Below are positions 9,827 to 17,628 of a stretch of DNA of 64,000 bases, piece after piece. Below the pieces are notes generated by a model that saw only the letters and a list, made by a program, of their open reading frames with translations, had not been told where the DNA came from and made no database searches. A program made the position numbers and the translations under genes. The DNA comes from Croceicoccus mobilis (GTDB taxonomy: Bacteria; Pseudomonadota; Alphaproteobacteria; Sphingomonadales; Sphingomonadaceae), in assembly GCF_001661965.1 (NCBI RefSeq), contig NZ_LYWZ01000025.1, forward strand, positions 62,001 through 126,000. The letters are read 5' to 3'. Numbering within the stretch: position 1 is the first letter of the stretch; the number at the start of each line of letters is the position of its first letter.

Positions 9827-12313
9827 TCAGAACGCGAAACCTGCGCCAGCGCTGATGCCGGCATAGCCGCGTGTATTGACCGTGCCGCTCACCTTCGCGA
9901 CCGCGCGTCCATCGTTCGAACTGGTCGAGAAGCCGAGGGCAAAGGAAGTCTCTCCACGATAGTGGCCAATTGCGCCGGCCATCATGCGGCCATCGCTTTC
10001 GATCACCTGCGGCAGCCCCGCGGTTGCCATCGCGGCGGCCGTGCCGGCGTTCGCATGTTCGCTCAGTTCCTCAAGGTCGTAATTGAGCTGGGCGAAGCGC
10101 ATGTCGGTGTAGTCGATCGCCATGGATAGCCCGTCCTGCATCTGCTGGACATTGACAGCATCGTTGGGCAGCACGCCTGTCGCGACATTGTGCAGGGCGA
10201 CGGGGGAAGAACTGTCGGCACCGATGAGTGCTACGTCGTTGGTCACCGTACCCCCGTTCGAGACGTTCGGATTATCCGGATCGGAATACTGCACCGCCAC
10301 GACAACGCTGCCAGAGTAATTGTTCTGGATATTGGAAATCGCATTGGTGTTGGTGTCGATATCGGTCCGGTTGGTGGCGATATTGGCGGTGTTGGTGTCG
10401 ATATCCGTGCGGTTGATTGCGATATTGGTCGTATTCACGGCGACTTGCTGATTGGTCGCGTAAAGTTGGGCGCCGTTCACCGCATCGGTGGATCCTGCAG
10501 ACAGGCTTGCCGCCGCGACATTGTTCAGCGTTACCGGAGCCGACGGGTTCGCGCCGATAAGCGCTGTCGTCTGCGTAGGCGTGGCGCTGGCCATCGCCGG
10601 ATCGCTATCCGAAACATATCCGATCGGCACATTGTCGACCTGTGCCTGGATATTGGTGATCGAGACCGAGTTGTTCGTTACCCGGGTGCCAAGATCGACG
10701 ATATCGCCTTCGTTGACAGTGACACGCGCATCGATGTTCGAGATGTCGGCCTCGTTCGTCGTGACGCGGGTGCCAAGATCGACGATATCGCCCTCGTTCA
10801 CAGTGACCCGCGTGTCGAGATCGGCGATATCGCCCTCGTTGATGGTGACCCGCGTGTCGAGATTGGCGATGTCGCCCTCGTTGATGGTCACACGGTCATC
10901 GAGATTGGAGATATCGGTCTCATTCGTGGTTACGCGGGCATCGAGATTGGTGATATTCGTTTCATTGGTCGAAACGCGCATGTCGACAGCGGCGATATCA
11001 TTCGTGTTCTGGTCGACCTGCGACTGCACCGCAAAGAGCTGGGCTCCGTTCACAGCTTCGCTGCTCGTCGCCGAAACTTCCCCGTCGGCGACGTTCGAAA
11101 TGGTGGTGCCGCCCGCGCCTCCCAGCACGATGTTGCTCTGGCTGGCATCCGAGTATTGCACGGACAATGCCTGAAGGTCGGAGATGTCGCTTTCGTTCTG
11201 CGTGACGCGTCCGTCCATATTGGCGATGCTTGTTTCATTCGTCGTCACCCGTCCGTCGAGTGTGACGATGTCGCTCTCGTTCGTGGTGACGCGGCCATCG
11301 ATTGCAGCGATGTCGGCTGCGTTCTGCGCCACATTCAGATTGGTTGTATTGAGCTGCGAGCCGTTTACCGCTTCCATCGATGTGCCCGATAGCTCGCCAT
11401 CCGCGACATTGCCGATAATGGTGCCGCCAGCGCCTGCCAGCGTGACGGACGTCTTGGCGTCGTCATCGTAAAGGACGGCATCGTCGGCCAGTTCGGCCAC
11501 GGCGCCGACAACTTGTCCCACGGTGGCTGCGTCGCTGTCCTGCGTACCGGGAGCGACATTGGTGATCTGCCGCAGATTGCCGGCGCTGCCCACCGAGACG
11601 CTTCCCACGCTGTTATAAGTGCCCGCAAGGCCCGGGGCGCTGTAACCGGCCATCCCGGCACGATCTGCGACAGAGCCGGTACCCAGCGCAACGCTGTTCG
11701 CGACCTGTGCGGTGGCATCCGTACCGATTGCCACGGATGCATCGGCACCGACTTCGGTCAGGGCGCGATTGCCGATGGCGATGGAATCGAGGTCGTTGGC
11801 CATACCGGTCGCGCCATCATCGCCAAGGCCGCTAATCCGGTTCCCGCCGATCGTAATCCCCTGCGCGGTGCCAAGCGTATAGCCGTCAGCGGTAAGATTG
11901 CAGTTGTCCGACGGCGCAATCAGATTGCCGTCGGTGTCGAGTACGGTGAGGCCGATATTGTCGCCCGCCGCGATGCTGGCGAGAATGTCGTCGATTTCAA
12001 TATCGACATCGCTGATATCGAGGACGTCGCCCGTACCGAGGATGTTGCCGACAAGTGGAATGCCGCCGAGATACGCGTTGATGTCGATCACGTTGTCGGT
12101 AAGCGAAGTGAGCGAGGTGATGAGAGGATCGTTCGCCTGGTCGATGATATCGGTGACTGCCGATGGCTCTAGCGATATGCCGGTGCATACGTCGACGGCC
12201 GGCTGCAACGACTGCGCCTTTGCCTCTTGCGAATTCAATGCTGTGGCCACTGCCATCAAAGCTGCCGATCCTGCCATCACGGTCCGAAGCCGGACCTTCC
12301 CGTTGAATTTCAT
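9827..12313 (-). CDS. Trimeric autotransporter adhesin (YadA-like)
   Basis: This is an 828-residue surface protein of the type Vc secretion family; three chains form a stalk and a shared 12-strand outer-membrane barrel. A signal peptide (ending near EAKAQS) is followed by a head region with YadA-head-like repeats such as DSIAIGNRALTEVGADASVA and ANSVALGTGSVA. Three neck motifs are visible (EAVNGSQL, EAVNGAQL, DAVNGAQL). The coiled-coil stalk is built from 14-residue repeats of the form xRVTxNExDIxxLD, three in a first block and eight in a second. The C-terminal 70-100 residues are a YadA anchor ending GYAGISAGAGFAF with the expected terminal Phe. The start at 12313 has GGGAG 8 nt upstream. 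Function is predicted to be adhesion or autoaggregation; the ligand is unknown. Confidence 0.93.
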   Translation of the reverse strand: MKFNGKVRLRTVMAGSAALMAVATALNSQEAKAQSLQPAVDVCTGISLEPSAVTDIIDQANDPLITSLTSLTDNVIDINAYLGGIPLVGNILGTGDVLDISDVDIEIDDILASIAAGDNIGLTVLDTDGNLIAPSDNCNLTADGYTLGTAQGITIGGNRISGLGDDGATGMANDLDSIAIGNRALTEVGADASVAIGTDATAQVANSVALGTGSVADRAGMAGYSAPGLAGTYNSVGSVSVGSAGNLRQITNVAPGTQDSDAATVGQVVGAVAELADDAVLYDDDAKTSVTLAGAGGTIIGNVADGELSGTSMEAVNGSQLNTTNLNVAQNAADIAAIDGRVTTNESDIVTLDGRVTTNETSIANMDGRVTQNESDISDLQALSVQYSDASQSNIVLGGAGGTTISNVADGEVSATSSEAVNGAQLFAVQSQVDQNTNDIAAVDMRVSTNETNITNLDARVTTNETDISNLDDRVTINEGDIANLDTRVTINEGDIADLDTRVTVNEGDIVDLGTRVTTNEADISNIDARVTVNEGDIVDLGTRVTNNSVSITNIQAQVDNVPIGYVSDSDPAMASATPTQTTALIGANPSAPVTLNNVAAASLSAGSTDAVNGAQLYATNQQVAVNTTNIAINRTDIDTNTANIATNRTDIDTNTNAISNIQNNYSGSVVVAVQYSDPDNPNVSNGGTVTNDVALIGADSSSPVALHNVATGVLPNDAVNVQQMQDGLSMAIDYTDMRFAQLNYDLEELSEHANAGTAAAMATAGLPQVIESDGRMMAGAIGHYRGETSFALGFSTSSNDGRAVAKVSGTVNTRGYAGISAGAGFAF
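10663..10998 (-). repeat. Array of about eight 42-bp (14-codon) repeats in the adhesin stalk
   Basis: Within the adhesin gene, a 42-bp unit encoding variants of RVTxNExDIxxLD is repeated about eight times in tandem. Several units share long identical DNA stretches; for example CCAAGATCGACGATATCGCC occurs twice. Such repeats allow stalk length change by recombination. Confidence 0.75.
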
Positions 12314-12983
12314 TTTGCGTCTCCCACTGTCCCGTTTGACGGGCTTTTCGACGACGCAAGCCTTTCGTTTCTTCCGTTAAGGTAAAGTAACTGCAAGGTA
12401 ATTCAAAATTTTACCAAAGTATCATGGTCCGAAAAATCTGAATTTAGCCAGGCGGTTTTTTCAGAAATTACGATACATTCTTTGCAAAATTGATCTGCAT
12501 CGGACTCGGATTTTGGTGTCGATTCACCGGCGGGATTTTTATGATCGAGCTTCGGAAATTATATTTCAACTTGCATATAATCGGTGCAACCTGTCCCAAA
12601 ATGCGAATGTTGCGGAACGGTTATCGTAATTCAGCCGCTTTTCGCCAAATCGCCGGCGCTCCAGCGCCTCTTTATGCAGAATGTCAGTGAAACTTGCGCC
12701 CGCAACAGCATTGATTCGTCTGGTTCTCGAACGCGGTTAATCCGGCAAAGCGGCAGGCCTTGGCTGAAAGAGGCGCCAGATAGAATTTGTAACAATCGAG
12801 CCACACGTTCGAAATGGCCCTGCCGCTATCGTGCGCGCCGCAACACTGCCGATGCCGCCACCGCCCTTAGGCGATGTTCCTTGTCCACGTGGCTTGCTCG
12901 CCCGCTAACGGCGCGATAGATGAAAGCGAACCTTCCGTTCCATGGCCAGTTCCGTTGAAAGCCCTATCTCTTCCGGTGACACG
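12314..12983. other. Long AT-rich regulatory gap between the adhesin gene and the two-component system
   Basis: The region is about 670 bp, and its 12370-12640 part is clearly richer in A and T than its surroundings. It contains the 5' leader of the adhesin, including a small hairpin (CCCGT at 12331-12335, ACGGG at 12339-12343), and should also contain the promoter of the divergent response regulator. Open frames here lack a ribosome-binding site and any protein-like pattern, so no gene is called. A specific promoter could not be assigned. Confidence 0.5.
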
Positions 12984-13691
12984 ATGAGTGCGCAGACCAT
13001 TCTGGTCGTCGAGGACGACGCCCCGCTTCGTGCGTTGATATCACGTGCGTTGAAGGAGCACGGCTACGAAGTGCGCAGCGCCGCTACGGGGGCGGAGATG
13101 CAGGTGAGCCTGGAGCGAGGTGAACCCGATCTCATCGTGCTCGACATCATGTTGCCGGGCACAACGGGTATCGACCTGCTTCGCCGCTTGCGGATGGAAA
13201 GCGACATTCCCGTCATCTTCATCAGCGCAAGGGGCGAGGAAGCCGATCGCGTCATCGGGCTTGAATTGGGTGCGGACGATTATCTCCCCAAGCCTTTCGG
13301 CACGCGCGAACTCGTGGCGCGCGTCACCGCAGTCTTGCGCCGGCACGAGGGGCAGCCGCGCAAGCGCGAGCGGCGGGACGAATTCACTTTCGAGGGTTGG
13401 CATCTGTCGCTGCCCCGTCGTGAACTGCGTTCGCCGTCGGGCGCGCTGGTGGATCTCACCACTGCGGAATTCGACCTGCTTGGAACCTTCGTCCAGAAAC
13501 CGCAGCGAGTAATCGCGCGCGAGAGGCTGATCGAGATGTCGCGCTCTCGCATCGGTGACGCATCGGATCGCAGCGTCGATGTGCTGGTGAGCCGGCTGCG
13601 CCGCAAGCTTTCGCATGCAGGGCATGATGCGCCTATCGTGACGGTGCGCGGCATCGGCTACATGCTCAGCGCCGAGGTTGAATCGGTTTGA
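12984..13691 (+). CDS. OmpR-family DNA-binding response regulator
   Basis: A cytoplasmic response regulator of 235 residues if started at 12984 (MSAQTILVVEDD). An in-frame ATG at 12942 would add 14 residues without a better ribosome-binding site. The receiver domain has the acidic pair after VVEDD, the phospho-acceptor Asp54 in LIVLDIMLPG, and the conserved Lys in YLPKPFG. The C-terminal winged helix (GALVDLTTAEFDLLGTF to VRGIGYML) is of OmpR type. Its stop overlaps the sensor-kinase start by 4 bp. The regulon is unknown; the adhesin gene divergent across the upstream gap is the nearest candidate target. Confidence 0.94.
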   Translation: MSAQTILVVEDDAPLRALISRALKEHGYEVRSAATGAEMQVSLERGEPDLIVLDIMLPGTTGIDLLRRLRMESDIPVIFISARGEEADRVIGLELGADDYLPKPFGTRELVARVTAVLRRHEGQPRKRERRDEFTFEGWHLSLPRRELRSPSGALVDLTTAEFDLLGTFVQKPQRVIARERLIEMSRSRIGDASDRSVDVLVSRLRRKLSHAGHDAPIVTVRGIGYMLSAEVESV

Positions 13692-14998
13692 AATCGGCCC
13701 GCTCCATCGGGCTGACGGGTCGACTGCTGGCGATCCTGCTTGTCGTCGTCGCACTCGACTTCATCATCAATGCCGTGGTGTTCGAGCGCGCGAGCGAATT
13801 TTCCCTTCAGGAAGAGGACACGCACCGCATGGCCGAAAGGCTGGTCGTGGCCTATCGCATTCTCGACGATGCAGCGCCGGAAAGGCGCGAGCCGTTGATC
13901 GAAGAGCTTACGACCAAGCATCTGGCAATCGATTGGCGTGAAATGGGAACGCGGCGCCCCGCGAGCCTCGAACTCGACAAGCTGCGTCAGCAGATGATCG
14001 CTTTCGAAGGCGACCTCGCGCGGACCGGTTTACGCCTGCATCTGGCTCCGCTGTCGGAAAAGGGCGATATTTCGGGCAGCATGATCCTGACCGACCGATC
14101 GGTCGTGAATTTCACGCTGCATGCGCATGAGGCCGGTCGTCTCAATGCCGAGCGGCTGGTCGCTCTTGCCTTGCCCACGCTGCTTCTGATGGCGCTGGGC
14201 GTATTGCTGGTCAAAAAGGCGATGCAACCGCTACGCGGCCTCATCACCGCGACGCGCCGGGTCGGCGATGATAACAAGCCAATCCCCCTGCCGGGAACGG
14301 GGTCGGGCGAGGTCCGGCAATTGATCGAGGCTTTCAATGTCATGCAGGAGAGGATCCATCACCTGCTGCACAATCGCAGGCTTACGATCTCCGCCATCGC
14401 GCATGACCTGCGAACGCCGCTGACCCGCCTGCAGATGCGGCTGGAGAATTCAGAGATAGATAGCGAAGAGCGCGCCGCGATGGAGGCTGATCTCGCCGAA
14501 ATGCGACATCTCCTCGAATCGCTTCAGGTGTTCAACCAGACCGGCAGCGTAAGCCATCCGCGTGAAATGATTGATGTAGCGGCAAGCGCGATGACCCTGG
14601 TCGATGACGCGATCGATCGTGGCTATCCGGCCAATTACGAAGGCCCCGGTCATCTGGAGATCAAATGCAGGCCATTGTCTCTGCGCCGGATCATGTCGAA
14701 CCTCGTGGAAAACGCCCTCCATTACGCGGGTGACGCGTCGCTTAGCATCGGCATGCAGGATGGTGAGCTGGTCATCGTGGTGGAGGACACGGGACCGGGC
14801 ATCCCCGAACAGTATCTGGAAGATGTGCTCGAACCGTTCACCCGGCTTGACGAAGCGCGTAGCCGTGACACGCGCGGTATGGGCCTTGGCCTTGCCATCG
14901 TCGACCGGATCGTTCGGGCAGAGGGGGGGCGGTTCAAGCTTGCCAATCGCAAGGCGGGCGGTCTTCGCGCCACGGTCCTCCTGCCGCTGGGCGAGTGA
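13688..14998 (+). CDS. Sensor histidine kinase with periplasmic domain and HAMP
   Basis: A 436-residue inner-membrane sensor kinase partnered with the preceding regulator. It starts at TTG (13688), overlapping the regulator stop as TTGA. TM1 is near residues 15-35 and TM2 near 157-178 (LVALALPTLLLMALGVLLV), flanking a periplasmic sensor of about 120 residues. A HAMP linker follows. The H-box is ISAIAHDLRTPLTRL, with His at about residue 239. The ATPase domain has the N-box NLVENALHY, the G1 box VEDTGPGIP and the G2 box GMGLGLAIVDRIV. The signal is not predictable; the topology resembles EnvZ and related envelope sensors. Confidence 0.94.
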   Translation: MKSARSIGLTGRLLAILLVVVALDFIINAVVFERASEFSLQEEDTHRMAERLVVAYRILDDAAPERREPLIEELTTKHLAIDWREMGTRRPASLELDKLRQQMIAFEGDLARTGLRLHLAPLSEKGDISGSMILTDRSVVNFTLHAHEAGRLNAERLVALALPTLLLMALGVLLVKKAMQPLRGLITATRRVGDDNKPIPLPGTGSGEVRQLIEAFNVMQERIHHLLHNRRLTISAIAHDLRTPLTRLQMRLENSEIDSEERAAMEADLAEMRHLLESLQVFNQTGSVSHPREMIDVAASAMTLVDDAIDRGYPANYEGPGHLEIKCRPLSLRRIMSNLVENALHYAGDASLSIGMQDGELVIVVEDTGPGIPEQYLEDVLEPFTRLDEARSRDTRGMGLGLAIVDRIVRAEGGRFKLANRKAGGLRATVLLPLGE

Positions 14999-15127
14999 AA
15001 TTCGCAGTCGCAGCAACATAAGGTTACAAAGCGGAACGACTGGAGAAAAACTCACGAAGTAGAAACCATGATTTGAGCAGCGCCTCACCCTCGATCCGCG
15101 CGCTGTTTCAGTCAAAGGAGCCTACTC

Positions 15128-15811
15128 GTGAACGAACTTATCGGACGCGTCTTCGACTTCGAAAAGCGAATTTTCCCTGATAGTGCCGAGCTTTACGGCA
15201 CGCTGACCCGTGACGGACAGAGCCCGCAGGCCCTCATGATCTCGTGCGCTGATTCGCGCATCGTGCCCGAAGAGATCATGCAGGCGCGCCCCGGTGACCT
15301 GTTTGTCTGCCGCAATGCCGGAAACATCGTTCCGCCCTACGCATCGATGCTGGGCGGCGTTTCGGCGACCGTGGAATATGCGGTTGCAGCACTGGGCGTG
15401 CGCGACATCATCGTGTGCGGCCATTCCGACTGCGGCGCCATGAAGGCGGTTGCCTATCCCGATGGTCTGGAAGCCATGCCCAATGTCGCGGCCTGGCTGA
15501 AGCATGGCATGACGGCAGAGCATGTCGTGTCCTCCTGCACGCCTTCGCTGGAAGGCGCCGATCGCATCCGTGCGATCAGCCTTGAGAACGTCATCGCGCA
15601 GCTCAACAACCTGCGCACTCACCCGTCGGTCGCACGGGCGATGGCTTCGGGTGAGATGAGCCTGCATGGCTGGTTCGTCGACATTCATGCCGGGCAGGTT
15701 CTGGGCTATGACGGCGACAAAGGGACATGGTCGGCACTACGCGACAATGAGCCGCTGCCGGTCGCCCATCCCGCAAATGCCCGCTACATGCTGGCGGAGG
15801 CAGCGGAATGA
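15128..15811 (+). CDS. Beta-class carbonic anhydrase
   Basis: This zinc enzyme interconverts CO2 and bicarbonate in the cytoplasm. The 227-residue protein has the full set of beta-CA zinc and catalytic residues: Cys40, Asp42 and Arg44 in SCADSR, then His99 and Cys102 in GHSDCGAM. The start is GTG, fixed by a strong AAGGAG (15115-15120) 7 nt upstream. The stop overlaps the start of the SulP transporter gene (ATGA), so enzyme and transporter are co-translated. Together they suggest a bicarbonate supply unit. Confidence 0.96.
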   Translation: MNELIGRVFDFEKRIFPDSAELYGTLTRDGQSPQALMISCADSRIVPEEIMQARPGDLFVCRNAGNIVPPYASMLGGVSATVEYAVAALGVRDIIVCGHSDCGAMKAVAYPDGLEAMPNVAAWLKHGMTAEHVVSSCTPSLEGADRIRAISLENVIAQLNNLRTHPSVARAMASGEMSLHGWFVDIHAGQVLGYDGDKGTWSALRDNEPLPVAHPANARYMLAEAAE

Positions 15812-17337
15812 CCGCCGCCGCCATCCCGGCCGAAGACGAAAAGGGCGGCATGTTCAGCCACTTTTCGCGCGACTTCACCGCCTCGATCGTCGTCTTCCTC
15901 GTCGCCATGCCGCTGTGCATGGGCATCGCGATCGCTTCGGGCGTCCCGGCTGAGAAGGGCCTTCTGACCGGGATCATCGGCGGCATCGTCGTCGGCCTTT
16001 TCGCAGGCTCGCCCCTGCAGGTCAGCGGACCGGCAGCCGGTCTTGCCGTTATCGTGTTCGAATTCGTCAGTGCCAATGGCCTGTCGGCATTGGGGCCGAT
16101 GCTGGTACTGGCTGGCGCGTTACAGCTGATCGCCGGCTGGATGAAGCTTGGCGCGTTTTTCCGGTCGATCTCTCCGGCGGTCGTTCATGGCATGCTCGCC
16201 GGCATAGGTGCGCTGATCGTGGTCGGTCAGTTCCATCTGCTGTTCGATGCACGCCCACAATCGAGCGGCGTCGACAATCTTGCCATGATGCCGGCGCGTT
16301 TGCTGGGCCTCACTCCCTTCGATCTCAGGGCTACCGAACTGGCGCTGATGGTCGGTCTTGTTACCATTGGCGTGATGCTGGGGTGGGAAAAGTTCCGGCC
16401 AAAGGGCATGGGCCTGCTGCCGGGCGCGCTATTGGGCGTGATGGCCGCGACGCTGCTTGCCATGGGGCTGGGGCTCGACATCGCGAAGGTGGATGTGCCT
16501 GAAAGCATCATCGGGGCGGTCGCCGCTCCGGGTGATGGGTTCATCGCCACCATGCTGACGCCGACGATCATCGTTGCCGCCATCGCGGTTGCTTTCATCG
16601 CCAGCGCCGAGACGCTGCTCTCGGCCGCTGCGGTCGATCGCATGCATGACGGCGTGCGCACCAATTACGATAAGGAATTGAGCGCACAGGGCGTCGGCAA
16701 CCTGTTGTGCGGCTTGGTTGGCGCCTTGCCGATGACGGGTGTGATCGTGCGCTCGTCCGCAAACGTGCAGGCGGGTGCGAAGACGAGGCTGTCGACCGTC
16801 ATTCACGGCTTCTGGATCCTCGGCTTCGTGTCGCTCCTGCCTTTCGTACTGCGCGAGATTCCCATGGCGGCGCTGGGTGGCGTGCTGGTCGTGACCGGCT
16901 GGAGGCTCGTCAGCCTCAAGCATGTTCGCCACCTCTATTCTGCCTATGGGCCTTTTCCGGCCTTGGTATGGGCAGTGACTTTCGTGCTGGTCGTATCGGT
17001 CGATCTCTTGACCGGCGTGCTTGTCGGGCTTGCCCTGACTTTGGTGGAGCTTATTCCGCACCGCCGCAGCCTTAAGCTGAAGGTCGAAGAGGACGATGAA
17101 GGCGAGCATCGTGAGGTCAAGCTGGGCGGCAGTGCAACCTTCCTCAGCCTCACCGGATTGACGAAGCGGCTGGAGACGATCCCGATGTCGCGCCCTGTCC
17201 GGGTGGACCTGCACCAGGTGAACGGTTTCGACCACACCTCGGCGGAGCAGTTCAAGGAGTGGGTCGCCCGTCGCAGGAAGCTGGGCAACCATGTCGTCGT
17301 CGATGGTCCCCAACACATGGTGGATCGCTTTTCCTGA
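15808..17337 (+). CDS. SulP-family anion (probable bicarbonate) transporter
   Basis: A 509-residue inner-membrane protein with 10-14 hydrophobic segments. It starts with the SulP-type FTASIVVFLVAMPLCMGIAI and carries the conserved GSPLQVSGPAAGLAVIVFEF. A C-terminal STAS-like domain follows the last helix (from about residue 430, with VRVDLHQVNGFDHTSAEQF). SulP proteins carry sulfate, bicarbonate or other anions. The 4-bp overlap with a carbonic anhydrase makes bicarbonate the best guess, as in BicA-like systems, but specificity is inferred from context. Confidence 0.93.
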   Translation: MTAAAIPAEDEKGGMFSHFSRDFTASIVVFLVAMPLCMGIAIASGVPAEKGLLTGIIGGIVVGLFAGSPLQVSGPAAGLAVIVFEFVSANGLSALGPMLVLAGALQLIAGWMKLGAFFRSISPAVVHGMLAGIGALIVVGQFHLLFDARPQSSGVDNLAMMPARLLGLTPFDLRATELALMVGLVTIGVMLGWEKFRPKGMGLLPGALLGVMAATLLAMGLGLDIAKVDVPESIIGAVAAPGDGFIATMLTPTIIVAAIAVAFIASAETLLSAAAVDRMHDGVRTNYDKELSAQGVGNLLCGLVGALPMTGVIVRSSANVQAGAKTRLSTVIHGFWILGFVSLLPFVLREIPMAALGGVLVVTGWRLVSLKHVRHLYSAYGPFPALVWAVTFVLVVSVDLLTGVLVGLALTLVELIPHRRSLKLKVEEDDEGEHREVKLGGSATFLSLTGLTKRLETIPMSRPVRVDLHQVNGFDHTSAEQFKEWVARRRKLGNHVVVDGPQHMVDRFS

Positions 17338-17356
17338 TCATCGCGATCCTTCATGA

Positions 17357-17396
17357 TTGGCCGGGCGCTCTCCCTCGAGCGTCCGGCCAATTTTTT
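17357..17396 (+). terminator. Rho-independent terminator after the carbonic anhydrase / SulP operon
   Basis: A 14-bp stem with one G-U pair (TTGGCCGGGCGCTC at 17357-17370, GAGCGTCCGGCCAA at 17377-17390), a 6-nt loop, and then TTTTTT at 17391-17396. It lies 20 bp after the SulP stop. Confidence 0.92.
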
Positions 17397-17628
17397 GTTG
17401 GGACGGGCCGATGGCCCCAACACATGGATTTGCCAGGTGGCGATGGCGATTTAGCCATTCTAATCCGCCGCGCAGACAACGCGCATTCTGCCAAATTTTC
17501 AAATTTATCTGCAAAAATAGAACTTAAATTCTGCAAAAAATACGCTTTTTAGGGTGAAATTACAGATCTGCTCCATATTCCGTTAAGCATTTCATGAGAT
17601 CTCCGCAGCTTCAGACGGGATCGAAATT

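Noticed and set aside
10663-10998. Tandem repeats that could be mistaken for a CRISPR array
   Set aside because: Units are 42 bp, in frame, directly adjacent without spacers and encode the coiled-coil stalk.
10190-11392. 400-codon plus-strand frame opposite the adhesin gene, with repeated RVxIGDIA-like units
   Set aside because: The repeats are the mirror image of the adhesin stalk repeats; no ribosome-binding site or signal supports it.
12490-12919. Two short plus-strand frames (66 and 111 codons) in the adhesin/regulator gap
   Set aside because: No ribosome-binding site, no protein-like pattern, and they lie in an AT-rich regulatory region.
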